64,000 nt of DNA from NCBI GenBank assembly GCA_040285745.1, contig JAUFOR010000002.1:620001-684000 (forward strand). The letters run 5' to 3'. Origin of the DNA: Barthelona sp. PCE. Lineage: Eukaryota > Metamonada: BaSk clade. The position numbers and the translations under genes are program-made. Numbering within the stretch: the first letter of the stretch is position 1; every line of letters starts with the position of its first letter. Under the pieces are notes generated by a model that did no database searches, was not told where the DNA came from, and was given only the letters and a program-made list of their open reading frames with translations. Shown here in pieces: positions 40,198 through 49,008 of the stretch.

Positions 40198-41271
40198 ATG
40201 TCTGATCCTTATAGGGACATTTTGAAAATGATAGCAACTCCATTGATAGGGTTGTATGATTAAATTGAGTGTATTGAATCCAAAGAAAATATTTCCCCAA
40301 ACACATCGATTTGGAAGCTTTGGTGCAAAACTGACAATGGTCTAGAGTTTGTACTTTTTGAATACACAGTTAAAAATACCAGCATCGATGTGTGGAACAC
40401 AAAAATGCGAAAGATATTGCCTCTCTTACGCTATGAACCTACTTTTGATATTATGAGTGAAAGAATCTGTAATGCACGTAGGTTGGTAAGAAAGAAAGTT
40501 AGTAATGTACGTTCAAGAACACTGACCAAATCGAAACTTGTATATGCTGGCTATCATCTATTCAGTTTAATGCCATTGAGCCAGTATGTATCGGACAAAG
40601 AACGGTTCAAACATGTTCTATGTTCGATCAGGAACGATGATAAATTAACTTTTGTCGAAAATCTTGACATGGAAAGATTGGAGAGACTATATGTTCAGTA
40701 CCTGAATGGATGCAATTCCGAAGAGGCTAAATATGCTGAGAACTTTAATCCAAATGCTGAGCTAAATAAGTTCAACACTAATATAGGCGCTGCAACAACA
40801 AGAAATTTAACTTCAGGTATATATTACGATAGCAGAAAAGGAATATGGACATGCACGAACGAAGAAGTCATCAGAAGTTTGAATTTTCATGGAATTTAGA
40901 TCGCAAATTGTGAAAATCACTTGTTCATCCCGCCAGTCAAAGAAAAATGCAGCGTACCCAATCAACTGATTGCAAATATGTTACAATGCAATACGTATCA
41001 GATGCAGTGCTTTATGGTTTTCATATGTCAGGGTTAGAAAAATGTTCTGAAATGTTCTGCATTTTTTAATATCGTAAATCAATATCGTAATACACCAGCG
41101 GGCAATGCTGGTGTCGAAAGAGCGTTTTCTAAGATTGGACAAATGTTTAAAAAAACACAGTATAATCTTAGCCAGATTAATGAATTAAATTTGGTATATT
41201 TGAACATGTTAAGTCACTTACCGTTCATTAGTTATGAAGATTTAGCTTTTTTAATGAAAAATGAAGAGTGA
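40198..41271 (+). pseudogene. hAT transposase remnant with three in-frame stops
   Basis: One frame runs from ATG 40198 to TGA 41269-41271 without any frameshift, interrupted only by TAA at 40261 and TAG at 40897 and 41035. The N-terminal part includes SIWKLWCKTDNGLEFVLFEY and a basic helical stretch; the C-terminal part has QYRNTPAGNAGVERAFSKIG followed by NELNLVYLNMLSHLPFISY, the hAT C-terminal dimerisation region. The catalytic core that normally lies between them is not recognisable. In the standard code it is a pseudogene; if TAA/TAG were read as Gln it would be one open frame of 357 residues (see findings). Confidence 0.85.
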
Positions 41272-41406
41272 ATTTTTTTCTTCCATATTCAATGAAATAG
41301 ACAGTTGTTCACTATTGTTGATGTTACATTCGCATATAAGACCTAAAAATGATACTCAATTGTTAATGTAAAAAAATGATAAAAAATGTGGATTCCTTTT
41401 TCTGCA

Positions 41407-41537
41407 CTTAATATACCCTCTAATATAAATGACTGGAAAGTTCTTCAAATGCTTATTATTTATTAGTAGAGTAGGCTCCGTTCCCATACTTGGGATGCAG
41501 AAAATCCGAACTTTAAATCCCGATAAGCTGAAGTCTA
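41407..41537 (-). repeat. Right terminal inverted repeat of hAT element
   Basis: 131 bases, the reverse complement of the left repeat with three substitutions; it ends GATAAGCTGAAGTCTA immediately before the second copy of the target duplication. Confidence 0.95.
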
Positions 41538-41545
41538 TTCAATAT
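41538..41545. repeat. Right 8-bp target-site duplication of hAT element
   Basis: TTCAATAT, identical to 39994-40001 and directly adjoining the right inverted repeat. Confidence 0.93.
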
Positions 41546-41598
41546 AGAATAACTCCAATAAACCGGTGTTTACTAACGTTTATGTGCAACTTTTTCGC

Positions 41599-42720
41599 TT
41601 AATCGAGGTAGAATTCAGCTCTTATTAATTGCTTATACTCTTTACCGAATACCTCCAAATAGTTTTCACTATTCTCCACCAGGAAGTTTAATTTCATATG
41701 GTATTTCTTCTCAAAAACTTTAAACTTGAGTTGTTCAAACAAAAGACAACTTTGAAACAAATTATCAAACTCAATATACAAAACAAAAATTTTCTCTTCA
41801 TTCTTAAAGAAATACTTGTAGTTATTCGGTTCCAATTTATGCAATTGGCACATCTTATTAATGCTATCAATAAATGCTTCCTCAGTGAAACCAGGAATGC
41901 CAAGTATTACTTCTATAACTAACACTTTGCTAGGGATATTAATATCGTGATCTGTTACTCTTTGACCTGCACGTGATTGGCTTAGTCTGTTAATATAAGA
42001 AGTATCACTTGCAGCAAAACAAGTTAGTTGATGGTCGCCTATTTTGAACCCTCTTAACAACGAAATAGCTTCAGTGAAGAGATCTTTATCAATGAATTCA
42101 AATAAACAATGCTGTGTTGGCTCATTAATGATTTGTAATGCTTTAATACTTCCAATACTACTCAGAAATTTCTCTAAATTATTCCTAGTGAGAAAACTCG
42201 GAAAACCGTGAACACAAAGGCAGTATGGGTTAGGTTGCACGCGTGCACTCACAAGAAGATCCATAGAAATCTCACCTAACATGTCTTTTGCTGGTTTGTA
42301 ATCTCTTGGACGATTGACTAAGAGCGGATAGTTGCGCAACACGGCGCCGTTGAGCTCCAGGCCCTTTGTTGCGCTGTCTACATCCCTGAACTCAATAAAA
42401 GCGTAACCATTATTGATTGTTACCGAAACAACTTTTGCTTTGTGGCCGCCACGTTTGTTTAACTCGCTCACAAAGAAGGATCCTAATTCTTGCTGGTGCG
42501 TATCTGGTGGAATTCTTCCGACATATAAACGACGAGATTGAATCAAACTCACGTTATTGTGTTGAAGTAAAATCTTCTGTATAACTTCTGGGTTTGATGC
42601 TACTACCTCAGCTACCGAGCGATTTTCAAATCCTGCAGGTGCTTGATCCCAACCAGTCTCATGATGCTCTTCCTTCTTCTTCCGGCCTCTTCTGTTCCAT
42701 CTTTTTGGCTTGTATACCAT
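41599..42720 (-). CDS. U2AF2: U2AF large subunit (U2AF65) splicing factor
   Basis: 373 residues from ATG 42720 (MVYKPKRWNRRGRKKKE). The N-terminus has a short basic patch rather than a long RS domain, then GWDQAPAGFEN, matching the WDVPPPGFE segment whose Trp docks into U2AF35. RRM1 lies near 61-140 (RRLYVGRIPPDTHQQELGSF; NNGYAFIEFRDVDSATKGLE; NRPRDYKP), RRM2 near 165-250 (YCLCVHGFPSFLTRNNLEKF) and a third UHM-type RRM to the end. In the nucleus U2AF65 binds the polypyrimidine tract and helps recruit U2 snRNP to the branch point. The introns in this window have almost no tract between branch motif and acceptor, so its binding mode may differ here. Confidence 0.9.
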   Translation of the reverse strand: MVYKPKRWNRRGRKKKEEHHETGWDQAPAGFENRSVAEVVASNPEVIQKILLQHNNVSLIQSRRLYVGRIPPDTHQQELGSFFVSELNKRGGHKAKVVSVTINNGYAFIEFRDVDSATKGLELNGAVLRNYPLLVNRPRDYKPAKDMLGEISMDLLVSARVQPNPYCLCVHGFPSFLTRNNLEKFLSSIGSIKALQIINEPTQHCLFEFIDKDLFTEAISLLRGFKIGDHQLTCFAASDTSYINRLSQSRAGQRVTDHDINIPSKVLVIEVILGIPGFTEEAFIDSINKMCQLHKLEPNNYKYFFKNEEKIFVLYIEFDNLFQSCLLFEQLKFKVFEKKYHMKLNFLVENSENYLEVFGKEYKQLIRAEFYLD

Positions 42721-43431
42721 ATATGAATGCCCTAAAATGAAGAGAAATACGGAAAAGTGTGAAAATGGAGTTTTTTGTAAAAACAACTTCTAACTCAAAA
42801 AAAAAGACTCGAAATTACAAATTATCATTGTATGCATTCACACCCAACCACAACATGTAAGAAAAAAAAAGTCAAACATATCTGACCACACCAATCTTAT
42901 TCAGGTACTCTACTTTCCCTACTATTGAAAATATTCGCCTCCAAAAGCTTATTATTTGAACAATTAATGTTGATTTCTGTTTATAATTGTTGATAAAATT
43001 CTTTTAAACCCAACTTCAGGCAAATACTCACAAATTTCCACATACTTACTTAACTTTATGGCTTAAATCATAATTTAATATCATAATAGGTCCCTTGAAT
43101 TATAAATTTCTATAAATACTCTTCTATTCTTCCAAAAAAAGAAAATATTCTGTCCAAATCAGTTTAATGGAACATATGATGTGCAACATTAGAATATACA
43201 GCATATATTAACCGTAAATGTGTGAAAATATTGTGTTACATTGTTTCAACAAGAACCGGCGTTTCACGCAATATTATAGATACTGTTAATGCTGACTTCA
43301 ACAGGTTTTCTCCATATAACAACCACCAAAATTGTGTATTTTGAGAAGTAAAATATAGAAACAGGATGAATATGGCGTTTCAACGAATATCACCCATTTC
43401 TGCATATTTTTCGAATTCATTAAGTTTCACA
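42721..43431. other. Divergent intergenic region between U2AF65 and VPS29
   Basis: About 710 AT-rich bases, the longest gap in the window apart from the hAT site. It must hold the promoters of both flanking genes. I see A-runs and T-runs but no ORF with coding character, tRNA, repeat or clear hairpin. Confidence 0.4.
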
Positions 43432-44116
43432 ATGGTATGTTTCGTACATAGTCCCGAGCGTAAGTACTTACAAGTAATAATTCACTGGTGGAGATACTTT
43501 CGCTTCAGAACAACCCACAAACTCTCACATTCAGTTCTATCTTGCATTAGGTGACGCTCACATTCCATACAGAGCTGCTAACATTCCCGAGGCACTCTGG
43601 AACCGTATTTCTAAGGGCAAATATTCACACATCTTCTTTACTGGTAATGCGTGCTCTCTAGACGTTGTTGCCGATCTCAAGAAGCTCTGTAACTCTGTTC
43701 TTGTTGCCAGAGGAGATTTTGACACAGAGAATTATAATGAAAGTATTGTGACATCCTTAACTGATGATCTCAAGGTTGGTGTAGTCCATGGACATCAGAT
43801 TATTCCATGGAATGATGAGGAAGCACTTGCTATGTACCAACGCCAGCTTAACTGTGATGTTATGATTCATGGTAGCACACATACCCCCAATCATTTTGTT
43901 AAGAACAAAAAACTGTTTTTAAACCCCGGATCATGCACAGGCGCCTTCCATACACAGAATCCCGAATCAAAACCATCATTTATGTTACTTGATGTTGTTT
44001 TTGATGTTGTACAATGGTACACTTACACATATGATGCTGAGTCTGATTCTGTTAATATCTCATGCCACTCCTGGACCAAGGGCACCGACGAAATCCGCAG
44101 CGAAGAACTTGAGTAG
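43432..44116 (+). CDS. VPS29: VPS29 retromer subunit, spliced after the start codon
   Basis: 194 residues once joined: ATG at 43432-43434, intron 43435-43534, exon 2 from 43535 (TTC TAT CTT GCA TTA GGT GAC). The joined protein begins MFYLALGDAHIPYRAANIP, matching the VPS29 start MLVLVLGDLHIPHR in length and register. Metallophosphoesterase-fold motifs follow: FFTGNACS, VARGDFDTENYNE, VVHGHQIIPWNDEEAL, HGSTHTPNHF and LNPGSCTGAF. VPS29 is part of the retromer coat that recycles cargo from endosomes and binds VPS35; the fold is usually not an active phosphatase in eukaryotes. Without the intron no ATG would give the conserved N-terminus. The human protein is 182 residues, so the length fits. Confidence 0.93.
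43435..43534 (+). other. 100-base intron directly after the VPS29 ATG
   Basis: It begins GTATGT and ends CTCACATTCAG (43524-43534), a divergent form of the CTAACAC..AG acceptor seen in RPL10. Its length is not a multiple of three. If retained, the ATG frame reads 40 residues through the intron and into exon 2 and then stops, so no VPS29 is made. Confidence 0.88.
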
Positions 44117-44383
44117 TCTTTTTTTTAATAGTGTCAGGTAGTAAACTCGTGTTTTTTACTTTTTGTGGTTTCAGTCAAGGAAAACTATCTAAAATTTTGA
44201 ATGAAGGTGTCACTATGATGGTAAAACTACCCTAAAAAACTTGCTTCAACATTTATCTTTCATTTCAAGATTTCTGAGCTTTTAATTTTATCTGCCCTGT
44301 CTTATTTTTCTTGTTGTCTTATTTTTTTCATTTAAAAAGCAATTTTTTCGTAGTGTAATAATTTTCTATTCTATTATATATTC

Positions 44384-44890
44384 ATGTTTAAAGTATGTAT
44401 CTTCGGCCTTGAGGGTGGCTTTGCTATGCATCGCATCGCAGGTGCACTATGTCATGAGAAAACATATAAGGGTGTTATATGGCCTGCTTTTCGAGATTAT
44501 AAAAGTAATTGTGGAACTGAGATTCGATTCTGGCAGGAATATTCCAGAAGAGATGGGTGCCATCGTATGTGCTCACGTATGTGGGAACAAGCAGACGTTT
44601 TAGTTGTTGCCATAAATTCAATTGATGAAGCTGAATTTTATATTGATGATCTGAGGTCAAGAGCTGCTATAACGTGTCCGCGAATCCTTCTTTCAACAAA
44701 TCCAGAAATACCTGTTACTAGTTTAAAAGAAGCAATTGTTTTTGATGCTAGTTTCGATGTTTTTCTGGACCTCAGTGAAAGGAACGCTGGCACAGAAGAC
44801 GAGTTTATTACATTTACTCCTGTTATGGAGTGTATTAAATCGTTTATTCCTGATAAATCTGAACCATTAGAAATTGAAGTTCATGAATAG
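44384..44890 (+). CDS. Small protein, possible pseudo-GTPase (Rab/Ras fold without P-loop)
   Basis: 168 residues. The order of elements resembles a small GTPase: first strand KVCIFGLEGGFAMHRIAGAL where the P-loop should be, TEIRFWQEYSRRDGCHRMCS in the place of the WDTAGQE switch II, ADVLVVAINSIDEAEFYIDD matching the advvilvyd strand and helix, PRILLSTNPEIP where NKxD should be, then FDVFLDLSERNAGTEDEF like the SAK loop and last helix. GKS/T, DTAG and NKxD residues are absent, so it should not bind GTP normally. There is no prenylation Cys at the end (EIEVHE). This is pattern reading, not a proven homology; a Rossmann-like orphan is the alternative. Confidence 0.5.
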   Translation: MFKVCIFGLEGGFAMHRIAGALCHEKTYKGVIWPAFRDYKSNCGTEIRFWQEYSRRDGCHRMCSRMWEQADVLVVAINSIDEAEFYIDDLRSRAAITCPRILLSTNPEIPVTSLKEAIVFDASFDVFLDLSERNAGTEDEFITFTPVMECIKSFIPDKSEPLEIEVHE

Positions 44891-45089
44891 TTTCTTTTTT
44901 TCTTTTTTTGATCATTAGCATGTGTAAATAGTCACATTATTAACTGTTAATAACTTTTATTCATCAAAATTCGGATACAAACAATGTAAAGAAAAGCAGG
45001 TGCACAAATACGTTAATTTTCCGTAATTCAGAACCATAATTGAAGTTAAATTATACTGTTCTACCAAATATTCGCTGATAAAAAACTCT

Positions 45090-47390
45090 ATGATGTTTAC
45101 AAATATTTTTCCCATATCTAGTTCCTCTATTGCAAAAGATATGCAAGATCAGTTTTTCCAGATAGAGGAGGCCACGGGCGTCAGATTGGCGTATTCAGCT
45201 TTCCCAAATACTAAAGAGGTTGCAAATAAGCTGCCAATTCCATTGAGCGCATTGTTCACACCGTTGAAACATGTCCAGGGCCTGAAATGTCTCCAGAACG
45301 AGCCTAACCCGTGCTCATGTGGCGCAATGCCAAATCCTTACTGTGGACTTGTTGGGAATCAACAGTGGAGGTGCGTAATGTGCGGTCAGATGAACCCCAT
45401 CCCCCCACAGTTTGCCCAAAACTTCGAACCTTTCCGAAACGACGCTCTAACTATTGAATACGATTTGGGTGAAGCTCCTCTCAAACCGTTTTATTTCTAC
45501 ATTGTAGACACCACTCAGAGTGAGAAGAACCTCAAGGCACTCAAGGAGGTGCTGCTTGAAAGCATCCTTTACCTTCCTGATGATGCCCTTGTTGGTGTCA
45601 TGAGTTACAACGCAACGATTCAGTTATGGGACCTGGACAGCGGTGATATCTCCCGCAATTTCACATTCAATGCTGAGGATATCCCTTCTGTCGAAGAGCT
45701 TATTAACCAGCTACATCTCTCTGACATGCGATCGTATTCTAGATTCATGAAAAAGGCTGGTGAATGCGCGTTTGCTCTCCAAAATATATTCGATAACCTT
45801 CCCAAGGCATGTTGGACAGTTGCAGAACAGTCTTTCCCAAGAAGAGCAACAGGAGCTGCGCTGGCGACTGCGCAAGCTTTACTTGATGTTATTGCTGTTA
45901 AACAAGCGGGTCGTGTTATGCTCTTCACTAGCGGGCCCAACACATATGGAGACGGTGCTTTTGTTGCGCTTGAACAGTCAAAGACTGTTCGGTCCTTCTA
46001 TTCAATCAAGAACGATCAAAACATGGGCCCAACAAAACGGTCCACCAGGTTTTATTCACGTCTAGCTGAGAAGTTCTGTGACCAAGGCATCATTGTGGAT
46101 GTATGGTCCGGGTCTATTCGTCAATCTGGACTCTATGAAATGAGGAATATCATGAGCAAGACTGGAGGCTATTGTTATATGACTGAACACTTTTCGGATC
46201 CAGAGTTCAAGTCTTCGTTCCTTAAGACTTTTGCTGGAATTGGTGGTGTTGGATCACAGATGCTCTATGGTAAGCTTCCTGACTCTCCGCTTGAAGAAGT
46301 CGTATCAGTTCCTACTGCTTTCCAAACAACATTATCACTTCGTACTTCACCAGGTATCACAATATGCGGTGCCCTTGGCAACTGTTATTCGATGGGTGCA
46401 AAGACAGCCAACGTTTCCCACCGCGAAGTTGGTGAGGCAGGCACATGTATGTGGCAGTTATGTGGCTGCGATCCCAGGAATACGATCGCCTTCTTGTTTG
46501 ATGTGGAGAACGTTGAACGTGATGTGAGTGAGCATAAATATCTTCAGTTCACGTCGATGTATACTCATCCTACTGGTAAAATTGTCAAACGTGTCATCAC
46601 CTTAGCTGTTTTATATGCAGGACTCGACAAGGTAATTGAGCTATTCGACCAAGAAGCTGCTGCTGTGATTTTGGGTCGTCTAGTTGCTGAACGTAAGAGA
46701 CAAGATCCCTCAGAGGAGGTGATCCAAATGATAGATTCTCGGCTCGTCAAGCTCCTTCAGATGTCGTGCGTCTATCAGCCCAACGTCCCCGCGTCTATGA
46801 CTGTCCCCGCATCCATGGCTGTGTTTGCTCAGTTTATGTTTTACTTGCGAAAGAGTACATTGGTTACGAACTTCAACGAATCTCCGGATGAAGCTACTTT
46901 CAAGGCCCTGACGTACAACAGGAGCAGCGTAACTGACTCCTTGTCGATCTTCCAACCTTCTCTGACAAGATACAACATGCAAAGTATCGACTCCGTTTTG
47001 CTAGATGTCCGCAGTCTCACGGACGACTGTATGCTGTTGCTGGACACCTTCCACACCGTCCTCATCCATTACGGAGAGACATACAAGCAGTACAGGCAGC
47101 AAGACGTCCATCTCAGAGCTGATTGCTCTTGGTTTGCAGACCTGATCGAATCATCAACGTCTGAAGCCGAACGTATTCTCGCGGAGCGCTGGCCAACTCC
47201 CAGGATGATCTATACGTATCCTGGACATAGTCAAGAGCGATTCCTGAAGAGCCAGTTAAACACGAATGATAACTTGCCAACTGGTGGTAGTGAAGCCTTT
47301 TCTTCCACAAAGAGGATCGTGAAAACTCATGATGCATCGTTTGAGCAGTTTATGAGTCGTCTACGCGAGGCCGTAACCAAGTTGCAGTGA
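45090..47390 (+). CDS. SEC23: COPII coat protein Sec23
   Basis: 766 residues, full length for Sec23. Near residue 30 it has ATGVRLAYSAFPNTKEVANK, the start of the Sec23 core, then IPLSALFTPLK. The zinc finger (CSCGAMPNPYCG ... WRCVMCG) lies near 72-100, the vWA-like trunk begins at FYFYIVDTTQSEKNLKALKE, and helical and gelsolin-like domains end with PTPRMIYTYPGHSQERFLKS, the Sec23 C-terminal signature. Sec23 pairs with Sec24 and acts as GTPase activator for Sar1 on vesicles leaving the ER. The catalytic arginine of other Sec23 proteins cannot be assigned with certainty by eye. Either of two adjacent ATGs may start it. It is the best-preserved trafficking gene here, and one of few ending in TGA. 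Confidence 0.93.
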   Translation: MMFTNIFPISSSSIAKDMQDQFFQIEEATGVRLAYSAFPNTKEVANKLPIPLSALFTPLKHVQGLKCLQNEPNPCSCGAMPNPYCGLVGNQQWRCVMCGQMNPIPPQFAQNFEPFRNDALTIEYDLGEAPLKPFYFYIVDTTQSEKNLKALKEVLLESILYLPDDALVGVMSYNATIQLWDLDSGDISRNFTFNAEDIPSVEELINQLHLSDMRSYSRFMKKAGECAFALQNIFDNLPKACWTVAEQSFPRRATGAALATAQALLDVIAVKQAGRVMLFTSGPNTYGDGAFVALEQSKTVRSFYSIKNDQNMGPTKRSTRFYSRLAEKFCDQGIIVDVWSGSIRQSGLYEMRNIMSKTGGYCYMTEHFSDPEFKSSFLKTFAGIGGVGSQMLYGKLPDSPLEEVVSVPTAFQTTLSLRTSPGITICGALGNCYSMGAKTANVSHREVGEAGTCMWQLCGCDPRNTIAFLFDVENVERDVSEHKYLQFTSMYTHPTGKIVKRVITLAVLYAGLDKVIELFDQEAAAVILGRLVAERKRQDPSEEVIQMIDSRLVKLLQMSCVYQPNVPASMTVPASMAVFAQFMFYLRKSTLVTNFNESPDEATFKALTYNRSSVTDSLSIFQPSLTRYNMQSIDSVLLDVRSLTDDCMLLLDTFHTVLIHYGETYKQYRQQDVHLRADCSWFADLIESSTSEAERILAERWPTPRMIYTYPGHSQERFLKSQLNTNDNLPTGGSEAFSSTKRIVKTHDASFEQFMSRLREAVTKLQ

Positions 47391-47446
47391 GTGTAAATAT
47401 AGTCACCTTTTTTTAATAATTTTTACACTAATTGTTTTGAAAACAC

Positions 47447-47551
47447 ATGCTCGAATTGTTCAAGGATAAACTTTCTGAAATGCCCTTGAAAAAAAAATGC
47501 GAACTTATTGGCGTAGTAAACAGTTTGCTTGCTCTTAATAACCCCTTATAA
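47447..47551 (+). CDS. Possible 34-residue small ORF
   Basis: An ATG-to-TAA frame in the gap between Sec23 and the next small gene encodes MLELFKDKLSEMPLKKKCEL followed by a hydrophobic helix-like tail IGVVNSLLALNNPL. It looks amphipathic and less random than its surroundings, but at this length chance is possible. It could be an upstream ORF of the 47584 transcript. Confidence 0.22.
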   Translation: MLELFKDKLSEMPLKKKCELIGVVNSLLALNNPL

Positions 47552-47583
47552 ACACCCCCTGTAACATATAAAAATACCCCAAT

Positions 47584-47859
47584 ATGTCTGATATCCGCAA
47601 CTCAGTAGAAGAAGCCATAGACACAATAATTAAGGTGCTAGAAACTCCTTCTTATTCAGATCACAACTATGAGCGTGAAAAGAAACACAACATCAGCAAA
47701 GAAAAGAAGGAGCTTCGCAATAGATGCATCCAAAATCAGAACCCTAAGAACATGAAGAAAATTCAAAAACATCATCTCAAATACCGTCAAAATATCACTG
47801 TAAGACATTATGATTACTCTTCTCAGCCATTTCAGCGTTCTCAAAAGAGAAGCAGCTAA
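47584..47859 (+). CDS. Small basic hypothetical protein, 91 residues
   Basis: ATG start, MSDIRNSVEEAIDTIIKVLE, then a highly basic, His/Lys/Asn-rich middle (EREKKHNISKEKKELRNRCI, KKIQKHHLKYRQN) and a Ser/Gln-rich end. No domain recognised. The polar composition, ATG context and position between two well-supported plus-strand genes favour a real gene, perhaps a nucleic-acid-binding or ribosome-associated peptide; that is inference. The opposite-strand ORF across it is hydrophobic and looks like a shadow. Confidence 0.55.
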   Translation: MSDIRNSVEEAIDTIIKVLETPSYSDHNYEREKKHNISKEKKELRNRCIQNQNPKNMKKIQKHHLKYRQNITVRHYDYSSQPFQRSQKRSS

Positions 47860-47945
47860 AATAAACAAAAAACAAACTTGTTACAGGTTAAAATACCCAT
47901 TACAGATTGTTTTTTAAATTTCTTTGACTGTAATAGAGCAATAGG

Positions 47946-49007
47946 ATGCCTGCAAAGAAGAAGAAGGGCAAAAAATCAAAAAAAAAGTCTCAGAAGAAGA
48001 TTGTCGTTAAACCGCGTTTCGGAAATCTGTCTATTGGGCAAAAAATGACACAAATGCGGATTCTCTACGCAAATAACTGTACAGAGCTGGGGGAAGAACC
48101 ATGCAAAGCCATCTTAAGTGTTTTTCGTGGTTTATTCAACTCTAAAAAGAAAGATGAGGAGCCAACGCTGCTGGAGCGCTTGCAGGTTGTGAACACGGAG
48201 CTCAGTGTAGTTCAAATTCACTCTTTACTCACAACACTCGTTGATTATCCATATCTAAAGTCCCTAATATTTGTTAATTGTAATCTCACAGATGACTGCT
48301 GCATCCCGCTGTCACACTACCTCAACAGCAACCTGGGTATTGAAACGTTAATACTAGACGGCAACCAGATAACAGCAGACGGTATAACACATGTATGTCG
48401 AGGTTTAGTCAACAACACATCTTTGAAGAACCTCTCGGTGTCACACAATCCGCTTGGTGACCGTGGATGTCTATTATTGACGAATATGTTGAAAGATAAT
48501 TTATCAATTGAAGAGATATCTTTGAGACACTGTCAAATCGATGTAACTGGCGGCGTAACGTTGTTCAGGACGCTCCTACCGCAGCCACTAACAAGGATAA
48601 AGCACATTGACATGAGTGGGAACCCTATCACAGATATTAGTTTAGTAGCAATAGGTGAAACAATACAGTTAAATAAGAGTGTAGAAGCAATAATTCTGAG
48701 TAATATCAGCCTGACTAATCAAGATACGTCAATAGAAATCTTTTTAAATGGTCTTACTCAGAATTCAACTTTGAAGCAGTTGGATTTAAGCCATAATCTA
48801 ATGACTGAAGAGCAAGGTATATTCTTTACAGAGCATATGAAGAACATTAAGAATATTGTTAAGTTGAGAATGCCTCATGTGATTGGGAAAACAGCACTGA
48901 AAAAATTGATTACAATCTTAGAAAAGAACATTAAGGCTGCTAAACCTTCAAAGAAGAAGAAGGGTAAAGGTAAAGGAACTAAGAAAAAGAAAAAACCAAA
49001 GAAATAA
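47946..49007 (+). CDS. Leucine-rich-repeat protein with lysine-rich ends
   Basis: 353 residues. The centre (about 85-315) carries ribonuclease-inhibitor-type leucine-rich repeats, such as GIETLILDGNQITADGITHV, SLKNLSVSHNPLGDRGCLLL and LKQLDLSHNLMTEEQGIFFT. Both ends are strongly basic: MPAKKKKGKKSKKKSQKK at the start and KKKKGKGKGTKKKKKPKK at the end. By family knowledge such repeats bind proteins; the lysine tails could bind tubulin, acidic proteins or nucleic acid, and the layout recalls flagellar LRR proteins, but no specific assignment is possible. Its TAA lies one base from the stop of the convergent BTB gene. Confidence 0.85.
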   Translation: MPAKKKKGKKSKKKSQKKIVVKPRFGNLSIGQKMTQMRILYANNCTELGEEPCKAILSVFRGLFNSKKKDEEPTLLERLQVVNTELSVVQIHSLLTTLVDYPYLKSLIFVNCNLTDDCCIPLSHYLNSNLGIETLILDGNQITADGITHVCRGLVNNTSLKNLSVSHNPLGDRGCLLLTNMLKDNLSIEEISLRHCQIDVTGGVTLFRTLLPQPLTRIKHIDMSGNPITDISLVAIGETIQLNKSVEAIILSNISLTNQDTSIEIFLNGLTQNSTLKQLDLSHNLMTEEQGIFFTEHMKNIKNIVKLRMPHVIGKTALKKLITILEKNIKAAKPSKKKKGKGKGTKKKKKPKK

Positions 49008-49008
49008 A

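Larger units (their letters stand above)
40002..41537. mobile_element. hAT-superfamily DNA transposon with broken transposase frame
   Basis: A 1536-bp element with 131-bp terminal inverted repeats (40002-40132 and 41407-41537) differing at only three positions by my alignment, flanked by the perfect 8-bp duplication TTCAATAT. Its ends begin TAGACTTCAG. Inside is a transposase remnant ending with a hAT dimerisation motif, NAGVERAFSKIGQMF. At ~358 codons the frame is shorter than typical hAT transposases of about 600 or more, so a central part is probably missing. The near-identical repeats and intact duplication imply a fairly recent insertion, between the start of the gene at 37997-39946 and the end of the U2AF65 gene. 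Confidence 0.93.

Noticed and set aside
42709-42720. ATG|GTATAC at the U2AF65 start as a fourth start-codon intron
   Set aside because: Reading through gives a sensible basic N-terminus continuous with WDQAPAGFE, and no CTNAC..AG acceptor follows nearby.
43366-43554. 62-codon plus-strand frame overlapping the VPS29 intron
   Set aside because: It crosses ATG 43432 and the intron and stops just inside exon 2. The splice model explains the region better, and its composition is not protein-like.
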